Source: Cryptomeria japonica (taxonomy: Eukaryota > Streptophyta > Pinopsida > Cupressales > Cupressaceae). From it: a stretch of 64,000 bases of DNA. Below are positions 1-10,373 of this stretch, piece by piece. A program made the position numbers and the translations under genes. The stretch lies in the NCBI RefSeq assembly GCF_030272615.1, contig NC_081408.1:340839793-340903792 (forward strand). Reading direction: 5' to 3'. Position 1 is the stretch's first letter. Each line of letters begins with the position of its first letter. The notes under the pieces are model-generated. The model was not told the DNA's origin, did not search any database, and worked only from the letters and a program-made list of their open reading frames with translations.

Positions 1-1903
1 ATGAGGATCATTACTATCACCAACAAAGACATCAAATTCTAAAGCATGGTCATTGGTTACAAGGTAACACAATCAAACCGACAAAATTTTGTTTCTAGCT
101 CATGCATTTATGCAGCTCATAAAATGATGAGGGAGAATGAGAAGTTAGATCTATGTGGTTGGATGTTGGATGAACTGTTGATAAACCTAGGAAATATTAA
201 AGGAGAAAAGAAAGTAACTTTTTGGTATGGTAACCTAATGGTCTATTTGATGCTATTTTTCATGAATGAAACTCTCAATTTTGCGAAGAGACAATGGGCA
301 TTTGGTATCCTAGTAGGGAGAAAAATGAAACAATCTATTGCTTCATTGGGTAGTGAGAGAGATGACAAGGTTTGGGGTTACTTCAAGGCATTTCAAAAGG
401 CTATGAATTCTAGGATGAGGGTTCCTAAGCACATTATTGAGAAGTATTCAACTGACATATGCTTCATGGTCAAGGAAGATGAAACTTTGATGAAAGTTGT
501 AAAACCCCAGAAGATTTGGATTGAGGAAATGGGTTATGAAGTTGATGCACAAATTCTTGATGCTTATGCATAAATGATAATTGATGCACTGGTAGATGAA
601 ACTATAAAAACCTTTTGGCACTACCAAGAAGAAGATACAAGAGGTTGAAATTGAGTTCAATTAAAAGAAGAGAGATAAGAAGGAAGGCAAGGCAAGTAAG
701 TTTGTTGAGAAGGTTTCATAGAACATCAAAGTATTGATTAATGTTGTCTTGAAGAAAGGAAGAGAAAAGAACTAAAAATATTTATTGAACCTATTGCAAC
801 TGAATCTGCATCTAAAGATGACACACCCTTGGCGTTCAAAAGGGTAATAAGGAAGAGAACTAATGAAACTAAGGTAGAGGCTAAGATGAAACCGGTTAGG
901 AAAGTTACTATCAGGGTACCAGTACAAAGAAGAGCTCCTAAAGAAACACCTTCAGCCCCATCTGATACTAGAGGGAGAAAGAAGAAGGATGACATTGATC
1001 TGGCAATTGAATCTGATAATGCAACTATCATTCCACCAAAGACTTGTGCAGAGTTAGTTGATGAAATTACTAAAGATGGTATGTTAAAGAATGTACAATT
1101 TTATTATGAACATTTAGATAATGATGAACAAAGAGAGGTAGAGGAATCAGTTTTATTGTATTTGGATATCTATAAGAAATCCTTCATATAAATTGAAAAC
1201 CAAATATCAGCATAGTTGTATGATATTTTAGATGCTAGAAGAATATGAGCAATGCAAGAGGACATGCATATAAAGATAGAAGAGTTGTTATTTTTTTGTG
1301 TTTCTATTGCTCCAGAGGAGATGGATAAGACACTTGAGGTTACATTACTTTTCTATTATATTATGAAACATGGTCCAAAGAGAAGTATATGAGAGAAGGA
1401 AGAAATGAAACATGGTCCAAAGAGAAAAATCCATAGAAAGATAAATGGAGCCATATTTCCTTGGATTTTCCATGATGAACTTGATTACTTAATGAAGATT
1501 GAGAAGTTGTTGCTCAGTGCAGAGGCATCAGAGAAATGGTGAAGAAGGGAAAGCAACTAGTCACCTCTAAGGAGCCTCCTACAAAGAAGGTGAAAATTGA
1601 AGAGTAGCCTATGAAGGAGAAGGGGATAAAGACTTTTGATGTTAAAGAAGTAATTCCAACCCACACCTCCATCTCTAATAGGGAAAAAAATAAGAGAGAT
1701 TGCACCAATAATTCACCCAAGAAGAGCCCTTGATAATTTGAAGATTGAATTTGATCTCACTAGGGTTGTTAGGGCTCTTTCTTTCAATCAATTCATCAGT
1801 GATGATGAATTTGTGAAAACACAAGAGTTTCATGATTTTTTGGTCACAAGGAGGAGAGAAGAGTACCAAAGGATTTTGATGGTATGATGAAAGAACAAGG
1901 ATC
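1..1903 (+). pseudogene. ORFx accessory protein, left copy, 5' part (truncated by window edge)
   Basis: This is a decayed reading frame of unknown function, open in frame 1 for most of 1-1190 and then continuing with stops and at least one frameshift to about 1890. It matches the minus-strand ORF at 49771-53202: both have W-x-Y-F-K-x-F-Q followed by P-x-x-I-x-x-K-Y and a later M-G-Y, in the same order and spacing. After that domain comes a Lys/Arg-rich stretch (829-1000) and an acidic, helical region. Residues before position 1 are missing because the window starts inside the gene. The remainder of the gene lies at 3286-4470, beyond an LTR insertion. By comparison with elements B and E this is the accessory ORF of a non-autonomous LTR element. 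I do not know its biochemical role. Confidence 0.6.
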
Positions 1904-3285
1904 TGGTCAACTACTGAGAGGGGGGGTGAATCACTAGATAGAAAAACTGATAAAACTTCACCAATCTCAAAATCAATCTCTCAAAGTAAACTTAGAACTA
2001 TCAATGCAATATCTTTGTCAAGATAAAAAAATGTCAACCTAAACCGATTGACTGTTACAACAAATAACATTAAACAACTTAAAACTTTACAAAAATCCAA
2101 ATACTTTTACTTGACATAAGTAAAACTTCATTTCATATTGCTACTGGTTATCATGACTTATCAAAGTGAAATAAGTAGTTAAGCAAGTCAACCATAGAAA
2201 CATAACCACAAAAACATTCACCACTTGACAGAATATTTTGATGTGGAAACCCAAATGGGAAAAACCATGGTGAGATGGAACTCACAAGAATTCTAAACTC
2301 TTTTGAAGTTTGCCCTGTTAGGAGCCAAGCCTATTAAAGCTTTTACAAAAAGTCTTGTTAAGAACAGATCCTATTAGGGACCACCCAGTTAAGGGGTTGA
2401 CTATAATGCCCTATCAGAAGCAATACCCTATGAGGAGTAACCTTTTTAAAGGATTTATAATCCAAGCTAATGGATCACCTTATTAGAGGATTTGAATAAC
2501 ACCAAGCTTGTTAGAGCTTACCTAGTTAGGGGATTTAACTATTGTAATTGTTAGAAAACAACAGGGGTTTGCTGATCTATTTGAATAGAACTTCTTTTGT
2601 TTGTTCAGATCCTTTTCATGCTCCTATCTTCCTTTACTCAAATTGGAGATACATCATCCAGCTCAGCAACCACTCACTCAACTCAACTTTGCCAACACTT
2701 AAACTAAAACAACTCATCGACCTTATAAACAAATCAATTAGGTCGGTAACACAACAAAAACCTACTTCACATAGAGATTACAAACAACTCAATTCAAGCA
2801 TGACCATTAGATTATATAAAAATATCTAAACATCATTCAAGAAAGCCTCGACCGCTCCTTGATCACCACTTCATCAAGCTCGGTAACTCATCATGTGCTT
2901 TGCATTACATGCAATATACTTGCTCATTCCCTAGACAAAAAGACATTAACTCCATGTGCCAAAAACTCTTTGAAACTCTCTTCATACAATATGCATACCT
3001 ATCATAATCATTGCCACTCATTATCAAATCATAAACCAATATAACTAATTCACCAGACTTAATTGGTTAGGGTTTATCAAAACAATAGGTAGGGTTTACT
3101 AGTTCAACTCTCCAATAATTAGCAATACCGATTCACTCCACAAACTTACCTTACGATTATAGTTCCTTTCACTTAGCTCTTCCTACCGGTTACACAACAA
3201 CATTACAACAATAACATTACCAGTTTAATTGATATCAATGACAACATAACATATCATTAATGCAATCTTCATGCAAATGCCAACA
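1904..3285 (-). mobile_element. Solo LTR, relative of LTR-A/B/E, inserted in ORFx
   Basis: The segment splits the left ORFx copy. Near its left edge (1914-1935) it has the CTGAGAGGGGGG motif followed by GTGAATCA that marks the termini of LTRs A, B and E, and it ends in CCAACA at 3285. Internally it has the same order of blocks as LTR-A: a 'GTGGAAACCCAA' segment at about 2242, then repeated GTTA-AGG-like pieces to 2540. The orientation of the terminal motif implies an element transcribed on the minus strand. No internal region or second LTR is present, so it is probably a solo LTR. The left boundary is approximate: the first TG is at 1904 and I could not find a clean target-site duplication. 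Confidence 0.6.
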
Positions 3286-4470
3286 AATTTTTGAATAAGG
3301 AAGAAATAAAAGGCCACCTTTTGAGTGGAATAAAATAATTGAGGAACTGATGAAGGATTTTGATTTCAGTATTGGAAACATCACTCCTAAACAAGGAAAG
3401 TGAATGGTGAATTATGCAAGAACATTATTGCTGCTTGGATGGGACATTGCCACTGCTTTGGTATTTCAAACTAAAAGAAAAGAGAAAAAGGCAATACATT
3501 ATTCAAACGAATAGGTGGAGCAGGATCTATTAGGGTTTTTAAGTCCCAATTTTGGATTGTGGTCAATATGGGCTTTGTCACCAAGCACTGACAAGCCATA
3601 TTATTTTTAGAATTATGACCAATTCAGAGGGAGTGAAATGATTAAGAGGGTGGCTAATACTTCAACGTCTGAGGTAACGGACTTGATGGTGAACACTTCT
3701 TCATTCAACAAAAAAGTTACTGATAAATTATATACTAATTTTGAGACTTTGAAAGAGAAGCATATGCAAAAAGTGATTGAAAACCAAAATCTTCTCAGGA
3801 CGATTGAGATATTGGAGGCAGACACAGTCTCATTCAAGCTCTTGCAATTCAAGCATCTGACTTTGGAGATAGGGATTCTTTGATGTTTGAGATCAAAGAA
3901 TTGAAAGATGAACTAGAAAAGGAGAGGGCATCAAAGAAGCAGTTCATAATGAATCTAGTAATTGGTTTAGTCAGTCAAAGATTATCAAAGATAAATCAGA
4001 AGATTGATGATGCATACAAGTGATACTGCAATCTTGTAAATGAAAAGTTGAAATTTGACCAGGATATGCAAAATTTTGATCCTATCAAAGAACAGGGGCT
4101 CAATAGGACCCAAATTTTGATTTACATGATTAACATGTCAAAGCATGATAGGGATAAACCACTAGAGTTAAAGAAAACTTTTGACAATTTCAATCCTTGA
4201 GGAAGTGGTGTCATCTTCCATGAAGCTAAGGAGATAGTTGGAATAGAAATAGAAGGTGATAGAAAAAATTGAGTGCAAAGTGTTACCCAACATCAAAGAT
4301 GATCAGGGGAGTCCAAAGTCATTGGACCAATGGAAGTCAGAAGTTAGTTCATTGTTGTCAAGGGTAGTGTTAATTATATATGATGATAATGAATTAAGAG
4401 TAGGAAAGTTGAATCAACTACTAATTATCAAAAGGATTCAAAAGCAATTCTTGATTCAAAATATCATATC
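3286..4470 (+). pseudogene. ORFx accessory protein, left copy, coiled-coil tail
   Basis: This continues the ORFx gene after the LTR insertion. Open stretches at 3638-3883 and 4256-4470, with alternate frames between them, encode Lys/Glu/Leu-rich sequence with heptad-like spacing, as expected of a coiled coil. One part around 3530-3640 reads as an aromatic-rich segment (F-G-L-W-S-I-W then N-Y-D-Q-F). The frame is broken several times. It is cut at 4470 by insertion of element C, whose other side resumes at 14462; the short continuation there is not clearly coding. The function is unknown. The same tail type closes the ORFx copies in elements B and E. Confidence 0.5.
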
Positions 4471-4959
4471 TATGAGATTTTGCCAAGATCAAGAGCTCAA
4501 TGAAAATTACAAGAGAGACAAAATAGATGATAGGAATAAATTGTATTCTATCAATATGAAAATTACTGATCAACTAGATCATCAATCATTACATATAATG
4601 AATATGAGCCTGCTTATATAGGCAAGGCTATATGGATATGTGAGCATACAAACATGACATGTGGCTCAATAAGAAACAAGGGTAGGTAGGAAATAGGTGT
4701 GGTAGGTAGGAGAAACAATAAAATATTCCACATGAGGTGGATCACCCACCAAAGGTGGAATAATCATCCTACAATTTGTGGATATGATAAGTAACAACAA
4801 GAACACACCATAAAAGGTGGAAATTCTCCTACACACACTCTCCCAATGTGGCACAAACACCCAAGTGTCTCATACCCAAACTACTATGATATACATTATC
4901 CTAAGTAAACTTAAGTAAGGTGTAATAATATCCATGATGAATAATTATTTACACCAACA
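4471..4959 (-). repeat. 3' LTR of element C
   Basis: On the plus strand it runs from TATGAGATTTTGCC (TG changed to TA at the edge) to ACACCAACA. It is adjacent to CCCCCCCTTAAG, which is the polypurine tract read on the minus strand. It aligns end to end with the right LTR without net indels. Confidence 0.92.
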
Positions 4960-5008
4960 CCCCCCCTTAAGTGAAACTTAGGGGAATGCACTTAAGTCTA
5001 CAATGCAA

Positions 5009-5335
5009 CTAAGCATTGCAAGATGGGTCCCAACGACTAGGCCATGTTAGGTACCCATGTAAAAATGAAAATGCATGCAAACCAATGCAATGAAATCTCT
5101 CACAAAGTGGGGAAAGAGAGAAAAAACCAATGGGAAAAAACCCTCCCCCAAAAGAGAGATGAAAGCTATACAAGAGAACTATCATAGAAGAATGTGAGGA
5201 ACAAAACCCCATGTGAGGAAAGAGTCCCCCCCATATGAGAGAAGAAGAGAAGCTAGGAAGCCCCCCCTCAATGTAGAATCTACACCAATAATAGAAGCTC
5301 GAAGATGAATGAAGAAACTGCTCCATGAACATCAA
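5009..5335 (-). pseudogene. Unrecognised short ORF next to element C polypurine tract
   Basis: A 108-codon open frame lies one frame away from the preceding polyprotein, which stops at 5332. It ends 50 bp before the LTR. It is Ser/Phe/Leu-rich and has no motif I recognise. It may be frameshifted coding sequence continuous with 5332-5805, or simply the 3' untranslated region. Confidence 0.3.
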
Positions 5336-7353
5336 ACCATGTTCCTCCCCTTAGGAATAAACAAAACCAAAGGTGTATCCATGAATTCTCCCCAATCATG
5401 AAGGGAAGATGTAGGAAAAATACTCATGATGAATGGAATCTCTGAAAACTGCTCAAGTGTCCCCATGTCGATGTAGAAAGATACCCCCTCCAAAGGTGGT
5501 AAACTGCTCCACACTACTGAAAAAGGCACTCCAAGATCTAGTGGAGAAGAAAGTAGAACATGTCCCAAAGACTCACATGTCTCCTCAAAGAATAAAGAGA
5601 TCGCCTCCAACTATTGTATAAAAGTATCCACAATCATATCAACCTCAAAAGAATGATCATGTAGAGAATTCACAAGAGGATCAGAGTGTTCCCTCGCAAC
5701 AATTGAAGAAGGATCATCTTCATCAAAGAGAAGATGAATGTCATCAATGATGTCTCCCAAATCTGCAATGTAGGACTCCACAAACAAACATGCAATGTCT
5801 GTCAAGTAGGCATCCCATGAAACTGAAGCTGGAAGACAAGGAATAGCCTACTGCACTGAATCACTATAAGGCAAAATTGTTGCACTAGTTGTATCATCAA
5901 GTGCAATAGGTGATGTGATATCAATAGGAGGAGATGAAATGAAAGACTCAAGAATGGGGTCACATGTGAGAATCCCCAAGTTCAAGTGCACAAAGTTCTC
6001 AAAATCTGAATCATCAACATAGGAAGAATCAACCTCATCAATAGGACCAAAATGTGAAAAAGAGTACAACCAAGATGTATGATCAACCACCCCAATCACA
6101 ATGATAGCTCCACTCTCCAAGTCTCTAATGATAACTGAATCAAGTGTGAACTCCACATTTTTCCTAGTTGCCCCATGTGTGATTTGATAGATGGAAAGAA
6201 GATTGTTTGTCAAGTGGGGTACACACAACACATCACTAAAGGAGTTATCCCCAATGGTAGTAGATCCTTTCCCAACCAAATCCATGTATGTATGATTTCC
6301 CATCAAAATCTATAGCATGTGACAAGGGTCAAATGTAGAAAACATAGACTACAAAGATGCCATATGATGACAAGCCGCTGAATCTAGAAGCCATCTCCTT
6401 GAATCATGACTTGTAGTAGCACAAAGAGCTTATCCCTTTCCTTTATCTGTCCCAAAAGAGTGATCCTTTCCTTTATACTTGGAAGAAGAAGTCGATGTAG
6501 ACATTCTATAAGGTAGGTTGATTTTGTTCTTCTCAAGAAGATTCTTCAACTCATCAATATCCTTCTTGTAACAATGATGTTCATCATGTCTTGACTTCTT
6601 GCAACATGCACAAAAAAGATTGTCCTTATATGATTTCCTCTTAGGTGAAAATGTAGAATCACCTTGTTGTGGTTTTGACTTAGGTTGCTTTTGATTCTTG
6701 CATTTTCCTTGATTTCCTTGATTCCCTTTGTTAGCCACCAAAGCTTCTAACTTTGAAGATTTGAGAATCCCCATCTTGGTCAACTTAGATTGCTCAAGTA
6801 TCAACATCTCCATGAATGCACCAAATGAGGGAGACATGTGTGAGGAACCTTGAGCTAACCTATGGGTGTGAAAGCTAGATACAAAGGTTGCATACTCTGA
6901 AGGAAGCTTGTCCAACAAGTTATAAACCAATTGAGCATCCTTTTTGTCAATTCCACAATCCTTTAGCTTTGCTCTTAGCTCAATTGATTTTGTGACATAA
7001 TCCTAGATTGTATCAAAATCCTTGGGATCCAAAGTTGTGAGTTCACTATCAAGCTTGTATCCCTTAATCTCATCAACTTGACCATACAATTTATCAAAAA
7101 TATCCCAAGCCTCTTTAATTGTTGTACACTTCTAAATGTGAAAAATAAGGTCATCTGATACAGACTTTCTAAGAGTTCCAAGTGCCATAGCATTCTTAGT
7201 GAGCCATTCAATTTGAGCATTAGAATCAGGTGGTGTTGTAATAGTTCCATTTACATAATGAATGAGTCCTTTTTCCATTAGTTTACTCCAAGACATAATC
7301 TTCCATGAAGCATAATTATGAGGAGTTAAAAGTGAAAATTTAGGAGAACCCAT
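5332..7353 (-). pseudogene. Gag-protease polyprotein of element C with unknown C-terminal extension
   Basis: A single frame runs about 674 codons with scattered stops. The start at 7353 is chosen because the copia-type Gag N-terminus (M-G-S-P, then N-Y-x-x-W-K) begins there; an upstream ATG at 7416 adds leader-like sequence. Order of parts: Gag domain (about residues 1-240), a complete CCHC zinc knuckle (CACCKKSRHDEHHC, minus strand near 6590), and an aspartic protease start (W-L-L-D-S-A-A-C-H-H-M, near 6390). A protease-like body then runs to about 6050. From 5848 to 5332 the frame stays largely open but resembles nothing I know, and no integrase follows. Gag would form the particle and the protease would mature it. 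Either pol was deleted and the downstream frame is relict, or this family carries a short non-pol ORF. Confidence 0.8.
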
Positions 7354-8938
7354 AGCACTCAAATAAATAAAAAACATAAGATAGAGTGAGGAACAATCAT
7401 ACAAGAAACCCCCCAAAATTACTCAATCAAGAAACCCCCCCCAAAATGATGATTTGGCACTTTATACTTAGTGCATATACAATGAGCCACTTGAAAAACA
7501 AGGCAAATTGGACTTCTGATTTAAATTTACAACTTCTCAAAATGACATATAAGAGACTTCAACAAATATTGCAAGTGATCTAAATTGAGATCCAAGCAAA
7601 ATACAAGTACCAAATAGGCCAAAAATGACCAAATACTGAAAGTACAATTTCTACTCAAAATAACTGCAAACAAATGGCAAATTATGAAAATAGACAAAAA
7701 ATTATGCACTTTCAAAAAAAATGACACCTAAATAGGAGGTCGTATGACCCCAAACGAAGCCTCTAAAGTTGCAAAATTGGGGATTAGACAAATATAGTCA
7801 TGAAGATATGCAAATCCTGAAAACTTCGTCCATCAAAATCATAAAATTCCTCCACCACTACAAAGAGCACAAAATTATATCCCATTTCAAAAGTAATTGT
7901 ACCAAAAAAGGAGCAAAAATGAGCAAGATATGGTCATTTGAAGTCGAACTGCAAAATCAAAAAGCCAAATGAGAGGGGGTTAGTAAATTTTCATAATACT
8001 GTTGACATTAGCAAATGAAGGTATTAAATTTGATGCCCATCTAACCATCAAAAAAAATTTGCCCCCATGCCTATGTTGACGTCCATACAGTACATAAAAT
8101 ATGTCATAGCGAGTGTTGAATGGGTCATATAGGATGACATGGCACGTCTGCGTGGTGTGTGAGGGTGCCACATGGGTGGCCGGATTGAGTGCAGTAGGGG
8201 CCATGTGGAGCTCGGAGCAAGGGCCACGTGGAGCTTGGAGCTCGAAGTCGGCATGGAGGTAGAGGTCGGCGACGGAAGACAACGTCGGTGGTTTGGACAT
8301 GCAACCGGCAATAGCCAATGTCAGAAAGGTGGCAGTGGCACTGGAGGGTGGTAGTAGTTGCCGGTGGTAGTAGTTACCACCGAGAGCCGGGACCTACTGC
8401 AGGTTCCGCCAGAAGCTGTTGCAGGGAGCTTTCACATTGGCAAGAGTCAGTGGAGGCACGAGCCAAGAGGACAGGCGGTCGGCGGGGCCAAAAGGACATT
8501 CAGTGTTGGGAGTGCAGACCACAGACGATGGCGGGGTCACAAGTCCTACAAAATCTCGTAGGGAAAATAGAGTACGAGAGGGGTCGATGGACCCCCCAAA
8601 AAAAGTTTTTTTGATTTTTCTCTTTTTTTTTTTTTTTTTCAAATTTTAAAAAAAAAAATTACATATGAAAACTTCAAATTTATTGTTTTTTTAAAATGAA
8701 ATTAATTTTTTTTTTTGCAAAAGATATATTTTTTATTTTTTACAAAATCCGTACAATATACCAATATACAAAATCCGTACAATATACCAAAGTAGGCTAA
8801 CTTTATACTCAAAATTCATGGAAACATCCTCTTGGACACAATTGTGATGTCCAAATTGTTGTATGATGCCCCCCAAAATAGCACCTCCCCAGATCCAAAA
8901 ATTGAAGCCTCCAAAAGACTAATCAAAGATGCCCTTTA
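7354..8938 (-). other. 5' leader of element C, with GC-rich block
   Basis: This is the stretch between the PBS and gag. Most is AT-rich, but about 8100-8600 is strongly GC-rich compared with everything around it. That block contains imperfect copies of GCCACGTGGAGCTTGGAGC (near 8200 and 8222). Several open frames on both strands occur here, as expected in GC-rich DNA, and I do not count them as genes. Poly-T/poly-A runs follow at 8606-8730, and a short direct repeat (ACAAAATCCGTACAATATACC) lies at about 8742-8785. Confidence 0.6.
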
Positions 8939-8951
8939 GGATCTGATACCA
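8939..8951 (-). other. Primer-binding site of element C (initiator tRNA-Met type)
   Basis: Directly inside the right LTR, the minus strand reads TGGTATCAGATCC. The usual plant copia PBS complementary to initiator tRNA-Met begins TGGTATCAGAGC. It fixes the element's orientation as minus and the LTR edge at 8952. Confidence 0.88.
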
Positions 8952-9357
8952 TGTGAGATTTTGCCAAGATCAAGAGCTCAATGAAAAGTAAAAGAGAGAC
9001 AAAATAGATGATAGGAATAAATTGTATTGTATCAATATGAAAAATACTGATCAACTAGATCATCAATCATTACATACAATGAATATGAGCCTGCTTATAT
9101 AGGCAAGGCTATATGGATATGTGAGCACACAAACATGACATGTGGCTCAATAAGAAACAAGGGTAGGTAGGAAATAGGTGTGGTAGGTAGGAGAAACAAT
9201 AAGATATTCCACATGAGGTGGATCACTCACCGAAGGTGGAACTATCATCCCACAATAAGTGGATATGATAAGTAACAACATGATCATACCATAAAAGGTG
9301 GAAATTCTCCTACACACACTATCCCAATGTGGCACAAACACCCAAGTGTCTCGTACC
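8952..9357 (-). repeat. 5' LTR of element C, first piece
   Basis: It begins TGTGAGATTTTGCC on the plus strand and matches 4471-4876 closely. It is interrupted after GTACC (9353-9357) by element D. Its last 83 bp are at 14379-14461. Confidence 0.92.
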
Positions 9358-9379
9358 TATTAGCACCCTCACAATTTTC

Positions 9380-9870
9380 CATTTCGAATGTTCAAGCTTA
9401 CGGGTTGCCTTATGGTGTCTCTATTATTTCGAGTCTTTTGTACCTCTTCATTTTGAACCTAAGCCATTGAACTCTTTCAACAATTCAATTGGTTCAAGGT
9501 TCAAGGCACGTTTTAGGAAAATGTCTTTAGTATCCTTTATCTCCACCAAAGAAAGCACATTATTGTTATGCGTTTTGAACTTTGAACCCATGAACCTTTT
9601 TTGGTTCAAGGTTCAAAATGTCTTTTTGTGAATCGTGGCTATGTAGTGTTATTTAACGAGCAGGTGTCAGTATGTTTTAAGTCAGTTTTGAACTTGAACC
9701 TTGAGCCAATTGTCTCTTCGGTTCTATAGTTCAACCATTCAAGGTTCAAAGTTCTTGCTTGTTCCCAGTATTGTTTTGAGCCATCAATTCAATGTTGTTC
9801 TTCTCGGATGAGCTTGAACCATTGAACTCTTTGTAAGATGGTTCAAGGTTCAAAAGGTTCACTTCAAGCT
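9380..9870. repeat. Cluster of GGTTCAA / TTGAACC motifs in element D
   Basis: Inside the first 500 bp of element D the heptamer GGTTCAA and its complement TTGAACC recur many times, often paired as GGTTCAAGGTTCAA (9491, 9603, about 9745, 9841). Because both orientations alternate, the strand can fold on itself at several points. No coding potential is seen. Confidence 0.6.
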
Positions 9871-10373
9871 GATCCTAAAGGCTTTGTTAACACTGAAAGC
9901 AGAGCGGCAAGAAGGAATATTCTTGGCATCTAACAGTTTAAAATTCTAAATTTGAAAAGTAATCATGAGAACATTAATTATTTGTGCAGAAGTGATGGGC
10001 AATTAAGAAGGTGTCAGATTTTTAGTCATTTCACTGTTACTTCACACGCTTAAGTGAATCATTATGAAGTGTGTGTGGTTTTCTCTATTTTTTTTCCCAT
10101 CTATTTAAAAGGATATATGAATTCATCTCCATAATTTGTAAGGGTTGCAGCTACTATAATTGGGCAAATTGGAGGTGTCGAAGGTAAATTTAGCTCTACT
10201 TTCTTGAGAAGGTTTCCAGATTCATGGTGGTAACGAGTAAGTTCAGACAATTCCCCTATGTTGTATTTCTTTAGTTCTGAGGATTTATCAGTGTAGGAAG
10301 AAAATCTTTAGCTTGTTGGAGTATAATTCTACCCTATTTTAAAATTGCTTGATTAAAAGTATAGATAGGCAGT

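Noticed and set aside
8048-8649. Overlapping open frames on both strands in the GC-rich leader of element C
   Set aside because: They overlap each other, lack motifs, and arise from GC-rich composition between PBS and gag.
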